The position numbers were made by a program, and so were the translations under genes. This document shows, piece by piece, positions 11,592-24,010 of a stretch of DNA of 64,000 nucleotides (within the stretch, counting starts at the first letter, position 1; every line of letters begins with the position of its first letter). Below the pieces are notes generated by a model. The model saw only the letters and a program-made list of their open reading frames with translations, was not told where the DNA came from and searched no databases. This DNA is from Aspidiotus rigidus (taxonomy: Eukaryota; Arthropoda; Insecta; Hemiptera; Diaspididae), in assembly GCA_035079385.1 (NCBI GenBank), contig JAVHKY010000063.1, positions 1,240,001-1,304,000 on the forward strand, in the 5' to 3' direction.

Positions 11592-11820
11592 TATCTGTAC
11601 AAAAGGCGTCCGTGAAGAAAAATTCATTACAGAAAAATCAGTTTGAAGTTTCAGTTCAAAATATCTCCGCAACAACGAGTTTAATCAAAAAAATGGTAAT
11701 GATTAAAATTGAAGAGCAACTCTTCTTCTATAAGAAACGATAATCACATTTTGAATACATCCAGAAACAAACAAAGTAGAGATCATTGAAAATATGACAA
11801 CGGACGCCCTTTTTGCGGAG
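11592..11820. mobile_element. MITE, family copy A (copy B at 53026)
   Basis: The ends CTGTACAAAAGGCGTCCGTG and GGACGCCCTTTTTGCGGAG are inverted. The interior shares AGTTTAATCAAAAAAA and AAAATTGAAGAGCAACTCTT with 53026-53255. Confidence 0.6.
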
Positions 11821-12391
11821 ACCTCGATTTTCGTGCGTTTCAGATCATAAACTATCTTTTATAAAATTTTTGTGCAGATAAGTCTTCAATTGTTAATATT
11901 TAGAACTATACTGTACAGTAATGTTTACAAAATATATGAAGTAAATTAATTGTATGTAATGAATTGAGTACACGGAAGTTGAGTACCTAATCCTGAAGAA
12001 AATATTCCTATTCAAATATGTATTGGAATGACTACAATATATGAAGAGAAACACAATAATACAGATTCTATACATTAACGTACAATGAGTAAAGTTTCCT
12101 AAACTTAATAAATGTTGAATTGAGCTGTATAGTAATGATTCCAATACGTTAGGAGAGAATACCTACTTTGACTGGGTCTCAGTACAGTAATAGTATATTT
12201 CATGACAAGGTGCGAAAGCGACATTTTGAGTCACTCGAGTCGCTTCGCTCCTTGTCTTGGAAGATTTTTTTTATAACGACGGCTACGAGTGTGCGTTTTT
12301 TGTTTTGTCGTCAACTCGTCACCCGGTCGCCGTTGCATGCAATTTCTCCTGCTGCTAACATGAACATTATCACCCACTATCGATATGGAGC

Positions 12392-12460
12392 AATGCGGCG
12401 CAGCTGGTAGTGCAACGGCTTGCGAAGTCAGGAGTGAGTGGTTCGAGCCCCGATCGCGGA
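12392..12460 (+). mobile_element. tRNA-derived SINE head
   Basis: GGCGCAGCTGG (12397-12407) resembles a pol III A box, and GGTTCGAGCCC (12440-12450) is a clean B box at normal spacing. A convincing cloverleaf could not be closed, so this looks like a SINE head or tRNA pseudogene. An inverted repeat (12262-12306 versus 12617-12665) surrounds it. Confidence 0.55.
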
Positions 12461-12739
12461 AACAAACAAAAAATAATAAAGAGAAAATGGCCGTCGAGAA
12501 TGGAGCGGGTAGAAAAGAGTGAATTCAGGGTGGTAATGTAGCAAGCGGATGGTGAAATGAGAGAAGACGACCTGCAAAGTAGATGAGTTCTCAAACAGCC
12601 ACTTTCGCACCTAAAATCGACCAACAAAATACGCACTTTCGTAGCAGGAGTTATAAAAAATAATTTGTCCTAACATATATATAATAACTCGCGAAGTACG
12701 AATGAAAAGATCAAAACGACCGGAGGAATGCGTTTTTAT

Positions 12740-13153
12740 TTTTTCACAACACTAACGGTGAAAACGCAACTTTTCGCCACTTAAAACGATGGCGAAAATG
12801 GGTTTTATCACAAGTAGTCCGTAAAACTGTGGTGAAAAGTAAAAACTGTAGTGAAAAACGAAGAACTGTTGTGAAAAGTAAGTGAAGGCGTGGCGAAAAC
12901 GTAAAACTGTAGTGAAAAGTAAGAGAACAGTGGCGAAAACGTAGAGATGAAACTGTAGTGAAAACTGAGGTCAGTGAACTCCATTCTCTCTGAGGTAGGT
13001 ACGATGGTACGATGAACAGTGTTGTAAGAACTTCCAAAAAAACGCTGTGAACTTCCATTATTCTTCAAAGCAGCAAGGTTCCTATTATTTTATCGTTTTC
13101 GCCATCGTTTTCGTGACAAAAAGTTGCGGTTTCACCGTCAGTGTTGTAAAAAA
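12740..13153. mobile_element. MITE with 60-bp terminal inverted repeats and internal minisatellite
   Basis: The arms 12740-12797 and 13095-13153 match as inverted repeats (CACAACACTAACGGTGAAA, AACTTTT, AACGATGGCGAAAA). The centre (about 12822-12966) is a degenerate tandem array of AAAACTGTAGTGAAAAGTA. Reading frames here come from the repeat. Confidence 0.7.
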
Positions 13154-13160
13154 TATAATA

Positions 13161-13289
13161 CTCGACAAGCGGTGAGAACTCGCGTTTCACTCGGAGTTTC
13201 AGAGCAACCAATCACGCTCGCTACGCTCGCGTGATACTCGGTTGCACTGAAACTCCTTGTGAAAACGCTCGTTTTCACCGCTTGTCGTG
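13161..13289. repeat. Near-perfect 129-bp palindrome
   Basis: CGACAAGCGGTGA...CTCGGAGTTTCAG pairs with CTGAAACTCC...TTTTCACCGCTTGTCG. Even the centre (GCAACC/GGTTGC, TCACGC/GCGTGA) is self-complementary. It lies just inside the right end of the 4.1-kb element. Confidence 0.8.
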
Positions 13290-13858
13290 TAACATACTAG
13301 TTCTAAACTAATTCCAAAACAAGTCGTTTCATGAACGACAGCGGTAGCGAGTGCCGCTAAGCTATGAAGAATGAACAGTGAATGACAGAGGAAAGACGAA
13401 CGAAGATGAAGGCGATAAACGATAGGCCTAAAAGATAAGAAGTGATTTGGAAGAATGACGGATGAATCTTACACATATACGTATGGTAAGCATTCCAATA
13501 CATGAAGAAGTTATTCTCATATTGTCTAGGATGAAAACGATCAATATTTGGAATGATTACTATCTATTACTGGAATATTTACCAGAAATCGTTTGCATCC
13601 TAGTTTTCCAAGAAAATTTAGGACTCATTCCAATATTTTTTCTCTCAATGTATATTTTCATAAAACACCCTTTAATTCTTGTAAAAAACGTGTACATTTT
13701 GCTGTTTCTTTATGGTTGACACTTCGCGATCACTCAAATTTATCGCAGGGCTACCAACTTATGAAACTTTAAGTTTCAATCCCAATTCAAATCTACGACT
13801 GGTATAGAACAGTAGACTTTGAAGTATTTCGGAACAGTTTTGTTTTGTTTTGTTTTTT

Positions 13859-13890
13859 GGGGCTCTTGCCTCTGGCAAGGCGAGAGCCCC
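13859..13890. repeat. GC-rich hairpin
   Basis: GGGGCTCT ... AGAGCCCC closes a 32-base hairpin, with TGCC/GGCA continuing part of the stem. A purine run (13899-13938) follows. Confidence 0.6.
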
Positions 13891-13940
13891 TATGCAATCG
13901 AAAAAAAAAAGAAAAAAGAAAAAAGAGAGAAAAAAAAGAA

Positions 13941-14444
13941 CCTTCGCAGCGCAAAAGCAAAACCGACTTTTCCTATCTTATTTTCCTACATCTCTACTCC
14001 TTTTTTCCATATTGTTCATTATTGGCTATATTATATTACTTGATCGTTTTCGTTAATAACAGCAAAATGACATCGTTTTCCGATACAAATTCATTTTCGA
14101 AACTTACCAAGCATTATTTTTTATTTAATCTCGTGTACTGATAATACACAACTTACGACCCCCTCCCCTTCTGAGAAAGAAACACTTTTCACGCACAAGT
14201 CGGTAACACTCTTCATTTTCCATATAGCAACTTTCATTCTTTTCAACGCAGGATGGTTAACGAACTGACGTTCGACTTACCCCGCACCGCTTTTTTCTAA
14301 ATTAAAATGGAAAAATCTCAAAAACTATCAATCCGATTTTCAAAACAATGACCCTATTCCCTAGTGCAACTTCAATAATTCTCCATTTCATATAAATCGA
14401 CCCAATACCAACCGAGAACATTCGCCCACCAATAAAAGTACATA
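13941..14444 (+). repeat. Long repeat, copy 1 (inverted copy at 17231)
   Basis: About 504 bp are nearly identical to the reverse complement of 17231-17742. Shared landmarks include CGCAGCGC, GACCCCCTCCCCTTCTGAG and CCAATACCAACCGAGAACAT. A third, diverged copy lies at 24846-25250 in this orientation, so the unit is a dispersed element, not just a long terminal repeat of one transposon. Short open frames inside are in a different frame in each copy. Confidence 0.85.
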
Positions 14445-15844
14445 CATATGCAAGTTTCTCCACCGTCTCATACGGTACAAAACTTTATCTCTTTTCTTTC
14501 GGCTGTTCTACGTGACACGCGTTATCTCGTGTCGTACTATTGATACACATTTCGAACGTGAATAGTTAGTTCTATCAGTTTATCATTATACCTCGATACT
14601 GTAGGTTTATACACCTTAGTTAATTTTCGCTGTTTGCGCAATTCATTTTTCTCGTTCTATCGTGTGAAAACGACGTAATTTTAGATTTTTTATTAATAAA
14701 ACGTGAATACGACCAATATCAACAAAAAAATCCTTTTATGCATAAAAGAACGAAAAAAATTACGCATTTCGTACGATGAGTACGAAAATTTTGAGATGTA
14801 ACGTGCAACATTGTAACATACTTCGGATACATGTTTCGGGAGGCCGGAATATGCAAGAAATTGATAAATAGAGAATCTCAAAATGGTCTTAACAGATTGC
14901 CGACATGGTTTCAAAAAGGATAGCCTTGAGAGGCATTTGATTATTTTACATAATTCCCGCTTTTTATAGATTTTAATTTTCATTATTCTTTTATATTAAT
15001 TTTACAAACGAGCTTTAAGTCAAATCTAATACACGATTTTTTACTTTTACTCAAAATTTTTGTGATTTTTTTCCGTGCCAAATAATGCCAATTTTTGAAT
15101 TTTAATAGCCAAAACTCAGCTTCAAAAATGCCAAGAAATCCGTGCTCTAGTAATATACCTGCCGTATTTAGGTACAAATATTAAGTCGCTGAGATTCCAG
15201 GTCTGAGAGGAACAAGATGCAGATCTCTTGGTTTCCAGATCTTGACATAGAAAAAATCGAGATCTCTTGAGCTCTACATTTTGGTAGGAAAAGAAGCTCC
15301 AGATCTTTTGAAAAAAATTAAAAAATAAATTTCCGTCACGCAACAGTTAATTAGAAGAAAAAAGAACCAAGAGACCCGGATTTGAGGCGCATGGCGACTC
15401 AGTCTCGTTCTTTCTTTAGCTCGTCTTTCAATCCACAGAACGTGCTATTCAGCCCACTGGTAAAACTTTTCCAGTCTCGTCCCCACAAGGGTTAAAACCT
15501 CGAGAATCTTCAGTTTCCTTTTCGAATAGACATTTAGCCCAAGACGTATATTGATGAGGTTCAGAGCTCGAAATTCTATCAAGCGCCACCCAATCTCGTA
15601 CTCTTATCCATTCACAATAGTTTTACAAATTTCCCTCCCCTACATAGCGATTCAGGGCTCAGAAATTTTCGTAGTAGTTCCTCTCTTGTAAGGCGAGCTC
15701 AAAATGTGTCGAAGTTCGTCTCTTTTTATACTTTTAAATTTGGCCAAACTTTCTTCGCTTTCATCTCCAACGACAGAGGTTCAAAGAACAAACATTTTTG
15801 AACTTCTCCCTTGTGTGTAAAGTTTGAAATGGGTTCTAGAACGC
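14445..15844. other. Spacer without recognised gene
   Basis: AT-rich sequence between the inverted repeats. Frames at 14693-15343 (minus) have no motif. AGATCTCTTG/CCAGATCT-type words recur around 15200-15310. Confidence 0.45.
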
Positions 15845-16040
15845 TTCTCATCTTCGACCATATATTACATGGACATGCCATACTGAGAAGAACGTGAAGC
15901 CAAACAAATCGATTGTCAGACGTGACGAAGTGTTATTCTTATGAAAGATGATGACAAAGTGTCTTTTCGGTGTTTCTCACTTTCGATTTCTCATCAGTAT
16001 AGCATGTCCATGTAATATTATGGTCGAAGCTTCTCATACT
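15845..16040. mobile_element. MITE with 45-bp inverted ends
   Basis: CTTCGACCATA, ATTACATGGACATGC and ATACTG (15853-15893) recur as reverse complement at 15989-16030. The loop has no coding content. Confidence 0.65.
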
Positions 16041-16377
16041 TACTCGTATCAGCATAATTTCTGCGCCCCTTCTTATAACGGCTTAGAAGTTGAAGTATGC
16101 TTTGAAAAAATCGCTGTCAGAATTTTTAATCTCAAGCTACTCCTGAGAATTGATTTTTCTCCGTGTTCAATCATTTTCATGACTGCACTGTTTTTTCTTC
16201 TCGAACTGCAAAAGTTTTTATTGCGCTAATTAAGTTATTTTCCGATATTTTCTGTGTTGTGAATCACCTTTTTTTCGCGTTCTGAGGTTGATACATCACA
16301 TCACGTCACGTATTATTAAAACCCTGTCGAAAATATTTTTCAAATTATTGGCCCTACTTTTCAACAAATCGTTGATG

Positions 16378-16914
16378 CAAGTATTATTCCTTCTAATTAT
16401 AGGCCGATAGCATTTCTCGCGTCTGTAAAATTTTTGAGAAATATGTTAAAGAGAAAATATTGGATTATCTAGATCACATAAACTTTTTGGCGGATCAGCT
16501 GTTTGGGTTCAGGAGAAACACATCAACGGATACTACCCTCTTTACCCATGTAATAAACATCGTAAACAAAATCGAAAAAAATAATGCTGCAGTGGGGATA
16601 CATTTGGATTTAACAAAGGCGTTTGATAAATCAGTTCATCACAAATTAATGGTTAAAAATTTGGAAGGCTTGGAGTTGCGAGGGCTTCTGATAAAGTGGT
16701 TTGCATTCGTATTTGACCAATAGAGTACCATGTACAAAAATATATTGGGTTTTAAGCTCATAATTTCTACCTAATAAGACATAGTGTACCATGAGGCAGT
16801 GTTCTGGGGCTTTTTTATTCGTAGTGATTGTGCATAGATGATCTGTTTCGCCCACTATTCAAATGTAAAGTAACAGGATACGCGGATGATAAACCTCGCG
16901 TCTGTCGATACGTC
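16378..16914 (+). pseudogene. Non-LTR retrotransposon reverse transcriptase fragment
   Basis: Reverse transcriptase blocks appear in order but in different frames: SNYRPIAFLASV (about 16400), FGFRRNTSTDTTLF, HLDLTKAFD with the catalytic Asp followed by VHH, then GSVLGPFLF (about 16800) and IDDLF...GYADDKP (16830-16890), the YADD active-site box. Frameshifts lie after the LTKAFD block and before YADD, and both ends are missing. The arrangement fits CR1/Jockey-like LINEs. An A-rich run (16961-16981) follows. It sits between the two inverted repeat copies. Confidence 0.85.
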
Positions 16915-17154
16915 TCATTCACAAAACAAATATCGATTCGGTATTTATCAAGAGAAAACTCAAAAAAAAAAAAAAAAAAAAAGAAGAAAGAGACGAAAAA
17001 TGAGTACAGGCACGTAAAGTATTATTGCTTTTCCTCTATTTCTTTTACCGACTTTAGGAGGTATTGCATTCTTGCGCATGGTGGAATTTTTGGTGTGGGG
17101 TATGTTTTCTCGGCGTTTCAGAGTGTGTGGATTACGATTTTACCATTGGTTCAA

Positions 17155-17230
17155 ATTCATATAATTATACGTACGTATGTATGTATGTATGCATGTACGT
17201 ACGTATGTATGTACGACTGTACGTATATAT
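17155..17230. repeat. (GTAT/GTAC)n microsatellite
   Basis: A degenerate ACGTATGTATGT-type run abuts the inner end of the inverted copy of the long repeat. The inner flank of copy 1 (GTACATACATATG) is similar, which suggests a simple-repeat tail on the element. Confidence 0.7.
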
Positions 17231-17742
17231 GTACTTTTACTAGTGGGCGAATGTTCTCGGTTGGTATTGGGTCGATTTATATGAAATGGAGAATTATTGA
17301 AGTTTTATATTTGCACTAGGGAATAGGGTCATCTTTTTGAAAATCGGATTGGTAGTTTTTGAGATTTTTCCATTTTAATTTAGAAAAATTCGGAGCGAGG
17401 TAAGTCGAACATCAGTTCGTTAACCATCCTGCGTTGAAAAGAATGAATGTTGCTATATATGGAAAATGAAGAGTGTTACCGACTTGTGCGTGAAAAGTGT
17501 TTCTTTCTCAGAAGGGGAGGGGGTCGTAAGTTGTGTATTATCAGTACACGAGATTGAATAAAGAATAATGCTTGGCAAGTTTTGAAAATGAATTTCGGTC
17601 GGAAAATGATGTCATTTTGCTGTTATTAACGAAAACGATCAAGTAATATAATATAGCCAATAATGAACAAAATGAAAAAAATGAGTAGAGATGTAGGAAA
17701 ATAAGATAGGAAAAGTCGGTTTTGCTTTCGCGCTGCGAAAGT
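17231..17742 (-). repeat. Long repeat, copy 2 (inverted)
   Basis: Reverse complement of 13941-14444 along its whole length with scattered differences. The two copies could form a cruciform or recombine to invert the 2.8-kb spacer. Confidence 0.85.
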
Positions 17743-18045
17743 TTTTTTTAATGTCCATCTTCTCGGAAGAAAATTTCTTTAATTTCTTCAAAAGAGAAAA
17801 CTCGTTCCAGTATAGTGCCGCTGCAGTCAAACATATCAATGATGAGGAAATTTCAAGAAGATGGTTCAGGGGAAATTTTTATCCATTTGAATGTTAACAA
17901 ATAATTTAGTATATTACACGCACACACACAAGCAAATGAAGTGAACTAACGAGTTGAGGCAGAAAATTTAGAAATTGTTGAGAAAGTAAAATATTTAGGC
18001 TTAATTTTCTATGAAAAATAAGCATCGAAAAGGCGTTCATGGTCC

Positions 18046-18190
18046 CACCTAAATCTGTGTTTTAGCCCAGTCGATTGAATGAAAGGTCGTGGGCAGGACA
18101 ATGCACCAAAGACGTAGTTTCCTAGTACTTCTCACCTTCTCCAAGATTTTCTGTGTAATCAATTTAGCTAAAACACAGAGGTGTGGTGGA
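18046..18190. repeat. Short inverted repeat, possible MITE
   Basis: CACCTAAATCTGTGTTTTAG (about 18049-18069) is mirrored by CTAAAACACAGAGGTGTGG (about 18168-18188). No target duplication was identified. Confidence 0.4.
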
Positions 18191-20510
18191 AATAAATGAT
18201 CGTGATGGACACGCAAAATTTTAAGCCTATATTGGTTCAGAAGAAGAAAAATTATGCACGAAAAATCTGTGAAATTTACAACATTGACCGTATATATTTA
18301 ACGTTCTATTTAACCGACCTACAGCGTGGATGATCGACTTCATAAGACAAAGGCTTCAATTTCGACAAAATACTGAATTCAATAACAGCAGGAAGAAATT
18401 ATACTATGTATAACGAGGGGCAAAATATTTCGATACGACTGTACAAGAGCATGAATATTTCACGATTGGATAAACCAGCAACCATAGATAATAGTAAAAA
18501 TACGACCTTCGTCCCTTACGTTTCCTCGCCCGGAAGAGTCCGAAAAGCGCGAAAATTAGCTAACCGCCGCGTCGGTTGTATTTCGTATATGCATTTTTTT
18601 ACGATTTTATGAAACGTTAAAAATAGCTAAAAACCTCTGTGATCTATCGAGCCACCAGTGTGGTGTGCACGTACGCTCGAATGTTTCTCAATGCCGGAAC
18701 ATTTTGAAAAAAAAATGGTTGACGTGTACATACGCTCACTGAAGACGTAATTATTATGTTGTAGTTTTAGTAGGTAACAAATAAAATTGTCGATAAACAC
18801 TATTTTTCGAATTCATTTCCTTAATTCCTTAGTGTTTTCATCATATCATGGACTAACAAGGTCACTTCGTTCTGATTTTCATATCTTCTCTTTTGCCTTG
18901 TAAATTTAAGCTTCATCGTCATTTCAGATTTCAGATCCGTGCAAATTTATGCCTTAATCATTGCTGTTCGTGTTTGTACTTCTTTACTCCATATTAAATT
19001 ATTCCTGTCCTACGATACCTAGATATTTACACTACTAATCTATACTCTTTGTCAATTTTAACGAATTATTCTTTTTCAAGTTTCATCGCCATTGTTATTG
19101 ATTAACCTGAGATCTGTACTGTGCGTGGGAAATAATAAATATAAATATTTCTCCGGAGACTTTGCATCAATTATCTGGAGATTCTTAAGTATTATTTTAC
19201 CCTGTGAAAACATCAAATTTGGAGATCTTTAGGTATTCATCGGAAGATGCTTCAGAGTAAAAATATTATTATCCATCTGGAGGAATTCTAAATTTATTAT
19301 TTCGGGATTTGTTCAATCTGTTTTATGATCCAGGCATATAATAGTGTCGATATTACAATGAGTGATAATCATTATTTGCACTGTGTAAGTGAGAATAAGT
19401 CGTATGAAGCCATTGATGTTCCACTACCTAACCTTGGGAATTTTTTGACCATTTTTGTTTACTTTTATTTTATACATTTTATATTATTTTTTTGTCTAAT
19501 TTTAACAATTTCTCGTAATTTGTCGATTTTAAAATTTTTGCCCTTTTGGTTGGCTTTTTTGTTTTAAATTTTCAACTCCTCTAAATTGCCTGTCAAATTT
19601 CCACTATTGACATAAATTCTAAGTTACGAGTGTGTAATCCTTTCGAAATATAGTCAGTAATTTTAGGTGAGAGGGTGAAGTTTTTAGGCGTGCAAGCAGT
19701 TTGATCATATTGGGGATAACTGATGTCAACCGAAATCCGAATAAAAGTCTCTGATGATTAGATAAATGATGGAGTATGAAAAATATGTGGGTGTGTTTTC
19801 TAGAGACAGGGTAGGAAAGTATAAGCTTGAACCTAATGTGAGAGACATGTATTCAGGAAAAATAGAGGGAGCGATTCGGCAGGGACGTTGACTAAATGAA
19901 TATTGTAATGAAACTTTTAATCAGATTTATATTATTCAACCAAAAAAGTTGAATTGAAAGTTGTAATGAAGAACAATGGCGTTATAAACAAAGTTGAACA
20001 AGGTATTCACTGATCCTCTCCCTCTTCTATGGGGTGGATTGATTTCGATATTGAGAATTGAATTCAAAATTTTAATCCCAGAAAAACGGGTTGGATTTGA
20101 TAAAATTTCTAAAATTAAGCTAACTAAAGCTGGAGGGACTCGAAAAAATTGGAGAAATTAAGACTTTTGAGCTGATAGAGGACGGTTAGTAAAAATGTTT
20201 TCTATCAAAAGAGTCAGATCTGAAAACATTTCAAATATTGGGAATCGAGCTATGTACGACAGGAGAGGATCTTGGAAAACATTGAACCACCAGATGAGTT
20301 GAAATTGAAAAAATTTTGTACATCGAGCTATACAATTATGACAAGAGGGTATCTTGGGAAAATTTCAACTTTCAAGGTATATAATATGCTGAGAGATGAA
20401 TATGGAATTTTAATTTCCGACATTTATATGACAGAAGGAGGAATTGAAAAAATTTTAAGCATTATTCTTGGCAAATGACAAGACATCACAATTTTCAAGA
20501 ATCCCCCCCC
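18191..20510. other. No gene recognised
   Basis: Open frames at 18406-18612, 19325-19567 and 20272-20478 (+) lack recognisable motifs. Loose direct repeats occur (ATCGAGCTAT at 20245 and 20322). These may be remains of older elements. Confidence 0.45.
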
Positions 20511-23324
20511 CCTCTCCCAATAGAAAAGGTTGCCAATTAAGCCTTAATTTAAATTGGTAGTTGACTAGATTATAAACTGGAGAAGGACTTGACGACATCA
20601 CAATTTAACAGAAGAATACTTATAAAATAATGAATTACAAAAATGAGGACTCGACGTCGGGAATAACTGTTAGTTGGAGGTGAGTGGACTCGAAAGAATA
20701 TATTGAGGACCTCGAGAAGAAAAAGTGAAAGATAAAACGGAAAATGAACCAACTAATCTTAGAATCGAAACGTTTTTCTTCTATTCATTTGTAGATTACA
20801 GGGGGACGATACGTAGAATCAAATATTAGGATATGGATAATTAGAGGAGATGGATGCAGAAGACTGAAAAAGGAGAGTTTGCATAAAAATTTTGAATACA
20901 GGTCCACAGAAAAATAATCTACACAATTTCTACTTTTTTTTTTTTTTTTTATCATTTTCCAGAGTAGAAATATGAAATACTGTATGTATCTACGTTATTT
21001 TACCGAAGTTATTAAAAATTATTCCTATTTACATGTTTTCCATAAGAAATTTGTATCGCCAAAAATTCATTGACAATTTCTTACTTCTTCTGTTTTGTGA
21101 TAAGTGATAGGCAATATGAAGAAATATTTGAAAATTTAGATAACACAAGTATCAAAAGAAAAAAAATATACATTTTTTAATTCCAAAAAATGTCTAAATA
21201 ATATAAAAATACTTGATAACGAGAGAGACGCGCCGTCATGGCTTGTTAACCCGGAAATATCATACAAGCGTGAAAATAAAATAATATTGTTCGTCGGTGT
21301 TTGTGAGAATACAATAACATGTTTGCACGACACAAAAATTGTTTTGAAATATCAATCGGAATTTTGTCAACGAGCTCTAATCATGCCGTGTCGTATTAAT
21401 TATCAATTCGGTCTAATTTTGCGGAATTGTGGTCGTCGAGTCTCTTCATTTCTGTTTATAACCAATACATATGCACAGATATTATTGCAGTGTGAATTAA
21501 ATTATCTGCTCGAAACATTATAAGATTGTAAAATGTATATTGGTACATACATCGCGCAAAATATGCAAGCACATACCTGTTTCGAGATAATGATTATGAA
21601 AATAACTACCTATTCTCCTCCCGGCAGCTATACGAGTACAATAAATTTATCGAGCAAATTAATACGAACAAGCGAAGGTTTTGCCTGTGACTCCGAGTCC
21701 GCATCATCAGCACTGTAGCCGAGTCTATACTTTAAATTAAACGTGTAAGTATTTTTTTTCTCGACCGCACAATATTGCGACTCACTTATGATTTAAATTT
21801 TTTTCAATCCACCAGTACCCCTTGCCTTTGTCGGCATTTTAAAAACGTCAGCGAATGATGTTCAACATCAGTAAGACATTAACGATGTAAGTATCTAACA
21901 CAAGGGAGAAGAAAATCTTTTGCCGCGGAGGATTAATCTTCAGCTCAAATGAGAGAAGAAAAAAGAGACAGAGAAACATCGCGCAGAGGAGAAAAAAGTA
22001 CTTCTTCGATTTGACAATGCACGTTAGAAGTGACTGTTGAATGTGATTAAGTTCGTTGTCATTACGAAAGAAATGGTAATTTGAAAAATTCCAATATTGG
22101 TTAGAAATTATCGTCATTAAGCACGTCATTTATCGTGTTGGACATTCCCGACTGCTCAAACGTGGTCGGAGTGTGTGCGGTAAGGAAAGCACGGTGTACC
22201 GTATCGAAAGTATGACAAGAGATAAGAAGTACGTAGGTATCTACGAATAGAGTAATACGCGTGTAAGCCGGGCAACGAGAGTACTGAATAAAAGTATGGT
22301 ATAGGTATTTAAGGTAGGTATATTACGAGTAGGTACGCACAATAATGATGATGATGGGTGTTAAGCTGAAATGCTGCATGGTCTGGTCCTAAATCAGCAG
22401 ATATATAAGCTACCACCTACCAATACCAGCGGGTACACCGTTTGTGAGTCTTTTTCCTGCGACCATTCAAAACTCGCGCGGGGATAATTACTCATTGTTT
22501 CAACAGATGTGTCTCTGACCGAACTCGTAGGTATAAATATTTGGGTACACGCTTCCTTTTCACACGGAGACTTTTAATAACTCATCAATTTTAAAGGTCT
22601 TCCGATGGTACGGGAAGATTGATGGTTAGTTGATGAAGTGAAAATTGTCTTTGTTACCTGCTACTAAAAAAGTATGATTAACAACAAAATAGAGAGAAAA
22701 AAAAGTAATAACAATAATACGTACAAGTAAATCACGTGCGTATCCACTTTTTTCTACAGACCGAACACCGAATACGTTCACGGTGCGCAGTGTCACAATG
22801 TACAAGAATTCATTTTTTACAATATTAGCTCGCGTTCTGAGATTGAATTATGAATGGTAAAAATTTTCGAATTATCGGTGCACGGTGTGACTGCCCATTC
22901 CATCATCATCTATCTATAAATATATGCGATTATGCGGTAGAGCCAGAGAGAACAAAAATAACCTACAAGGTAGAAACGCGCTACTACTTTAGTAGGTAGA
23001 TGAATCTTTGGACGTTTGAACGTGTCTCCCTATGCACTATAGATTGTTGTCATTTGGAAATGGTCTGAAAATACTATGTATGAATTCAGGTATATCAATT
23101 CAAGAGACAAAGTATTTTGTACTTCTTTATGATGGCGTGTGAAAAATAAAGATTTTAAATACGTATCGTTTACGAGGTAAAAATGAGCTTATTCTATTTT
23201 ACTCATCCAATTGTAAATATAAACTATACTGGATGAGCCGGAAAAGAATTTCAAGCATCTCTAAAAATTCTCTCAAGAAAACACTGTCTGAAAGTTATAT
23301 TTAGAAAAAGTTCAGAGACGTCGC
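20511..23324. other. No gene recognised
   Basis: The frames at 21287-21718 (+) and 21848-22129 (minus) show no motif. GGTAGGTAC-type words are frequent at 22220-22340. No repeat structure was resolved. Confidence 0.45.
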
Positions 23325-23640
23325 TAGGTGTCACTATTTTCCATACACAAACATTGCACAAAACCTTGTCCATTGTCTGCAGCCTGTGCTGTAGCAAGTG
23401 AGAGGAGTGACGTTTCTTCTCTTGGTACATCTTCAACCGTTGAGAACTTGACATGTGATAACAAAAATTTCGAACTTGCGTACAGTTGTTTTGGGTTCCA
23501 TTTTGAGTACCCAGCTTGATAAAATTGTCTTCTGTGACAACCAACATGCAGGCCAGTATGTTCCGCGCGTGACGTCAGGAATGCGCATGCAAACTCTATC
23601 TCCAACTTTTGGTGCGGGAAAATTTTTGTCCAACCGAAGT
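23325..23640 (-). pseudogene. KRAB-A2-like C-terminal domain, decayed copy 1
   Basis: Read across three frames on the minus strand: DKNFPAPKVGDRV, IPDVTRG, then VVTEDNFIKLGTQNG, QLYASSKF, EDVPREETSLLSL and NGQGFVQC. This order is the conserved stretch downstream of the integrase core in KRAB-A domain-containing 2-like proteins, which are widespread, transposon-derived genes in invertebrates. At least two frameshifts disrupt it and neither end of the gene is present. Copy 2 lies at 27144-28025. Confidence 0.65.
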
Positions 23641-24010
23641 TTCGTAGACAGTTTCGGCGTGTATGGACTTTTTGACTTTCTTTTTTTTTTTTGGTTACTT
23701 AAAACTTTTTCCCCACTACTCCGAAAAGGATTTCCATCAAAGTTCTACTGATCTACCCTTTTGCAAAGTCATTCGCAAACATCTAAGAATCCTAGTTCTA
23801 ATTATCAACATTTGCTGCAAGCTGTCAGCGATTGCTAGCGATCACCATAGGAAATGTTAACAATACCTAGTTGAAAATTCAGTTCATATTGACAATAACT
23901 AGTTATTGTGCATAATAACGTATCATTTTAGTTAAAATTGATAAATCATAAAGAATTTTTTAATCAAACTAGTGTAAACTGAGAGATATGGACGACATTA
24001 TAAGCTTGGG

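Larger units (their letters stand above)
9549..13650. mobile_element. Putative 4.1-kb DNA transposon with subterminal GGAATNATTCC repeats
   Basis: The left end CACTGAGAGAAAAA and right end TTTTTTCTCTCAATG are inverted, with one internal mismatch, and a TA lies outside each. Near-palindromic motifs resembling GGAATGATTCC are crowded at 9624-10200 and again at 12020-13640, but missing from the middle, as expected for subterminal binding sites. The interior contains a spliced small reading frame (10669-11517) and later insertions: MITEs at 11592 and 12740, a tRNA-like SINE at 12392 and a palindrome at 13161. No known transposase was recognised, so the superfamily is open. The short ends alone would be weak; the motif distribution is the main support. 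Confidence 0.5.

Noticed and set aside
13941..17742. A single Maverick- or MULE-type transposon with 0.5-kb terminal repeats
   Set aside because: A third solo copy exists at 24846 and the spacer holds an unrelated LINE fragment, with no transposase or capsid genes.
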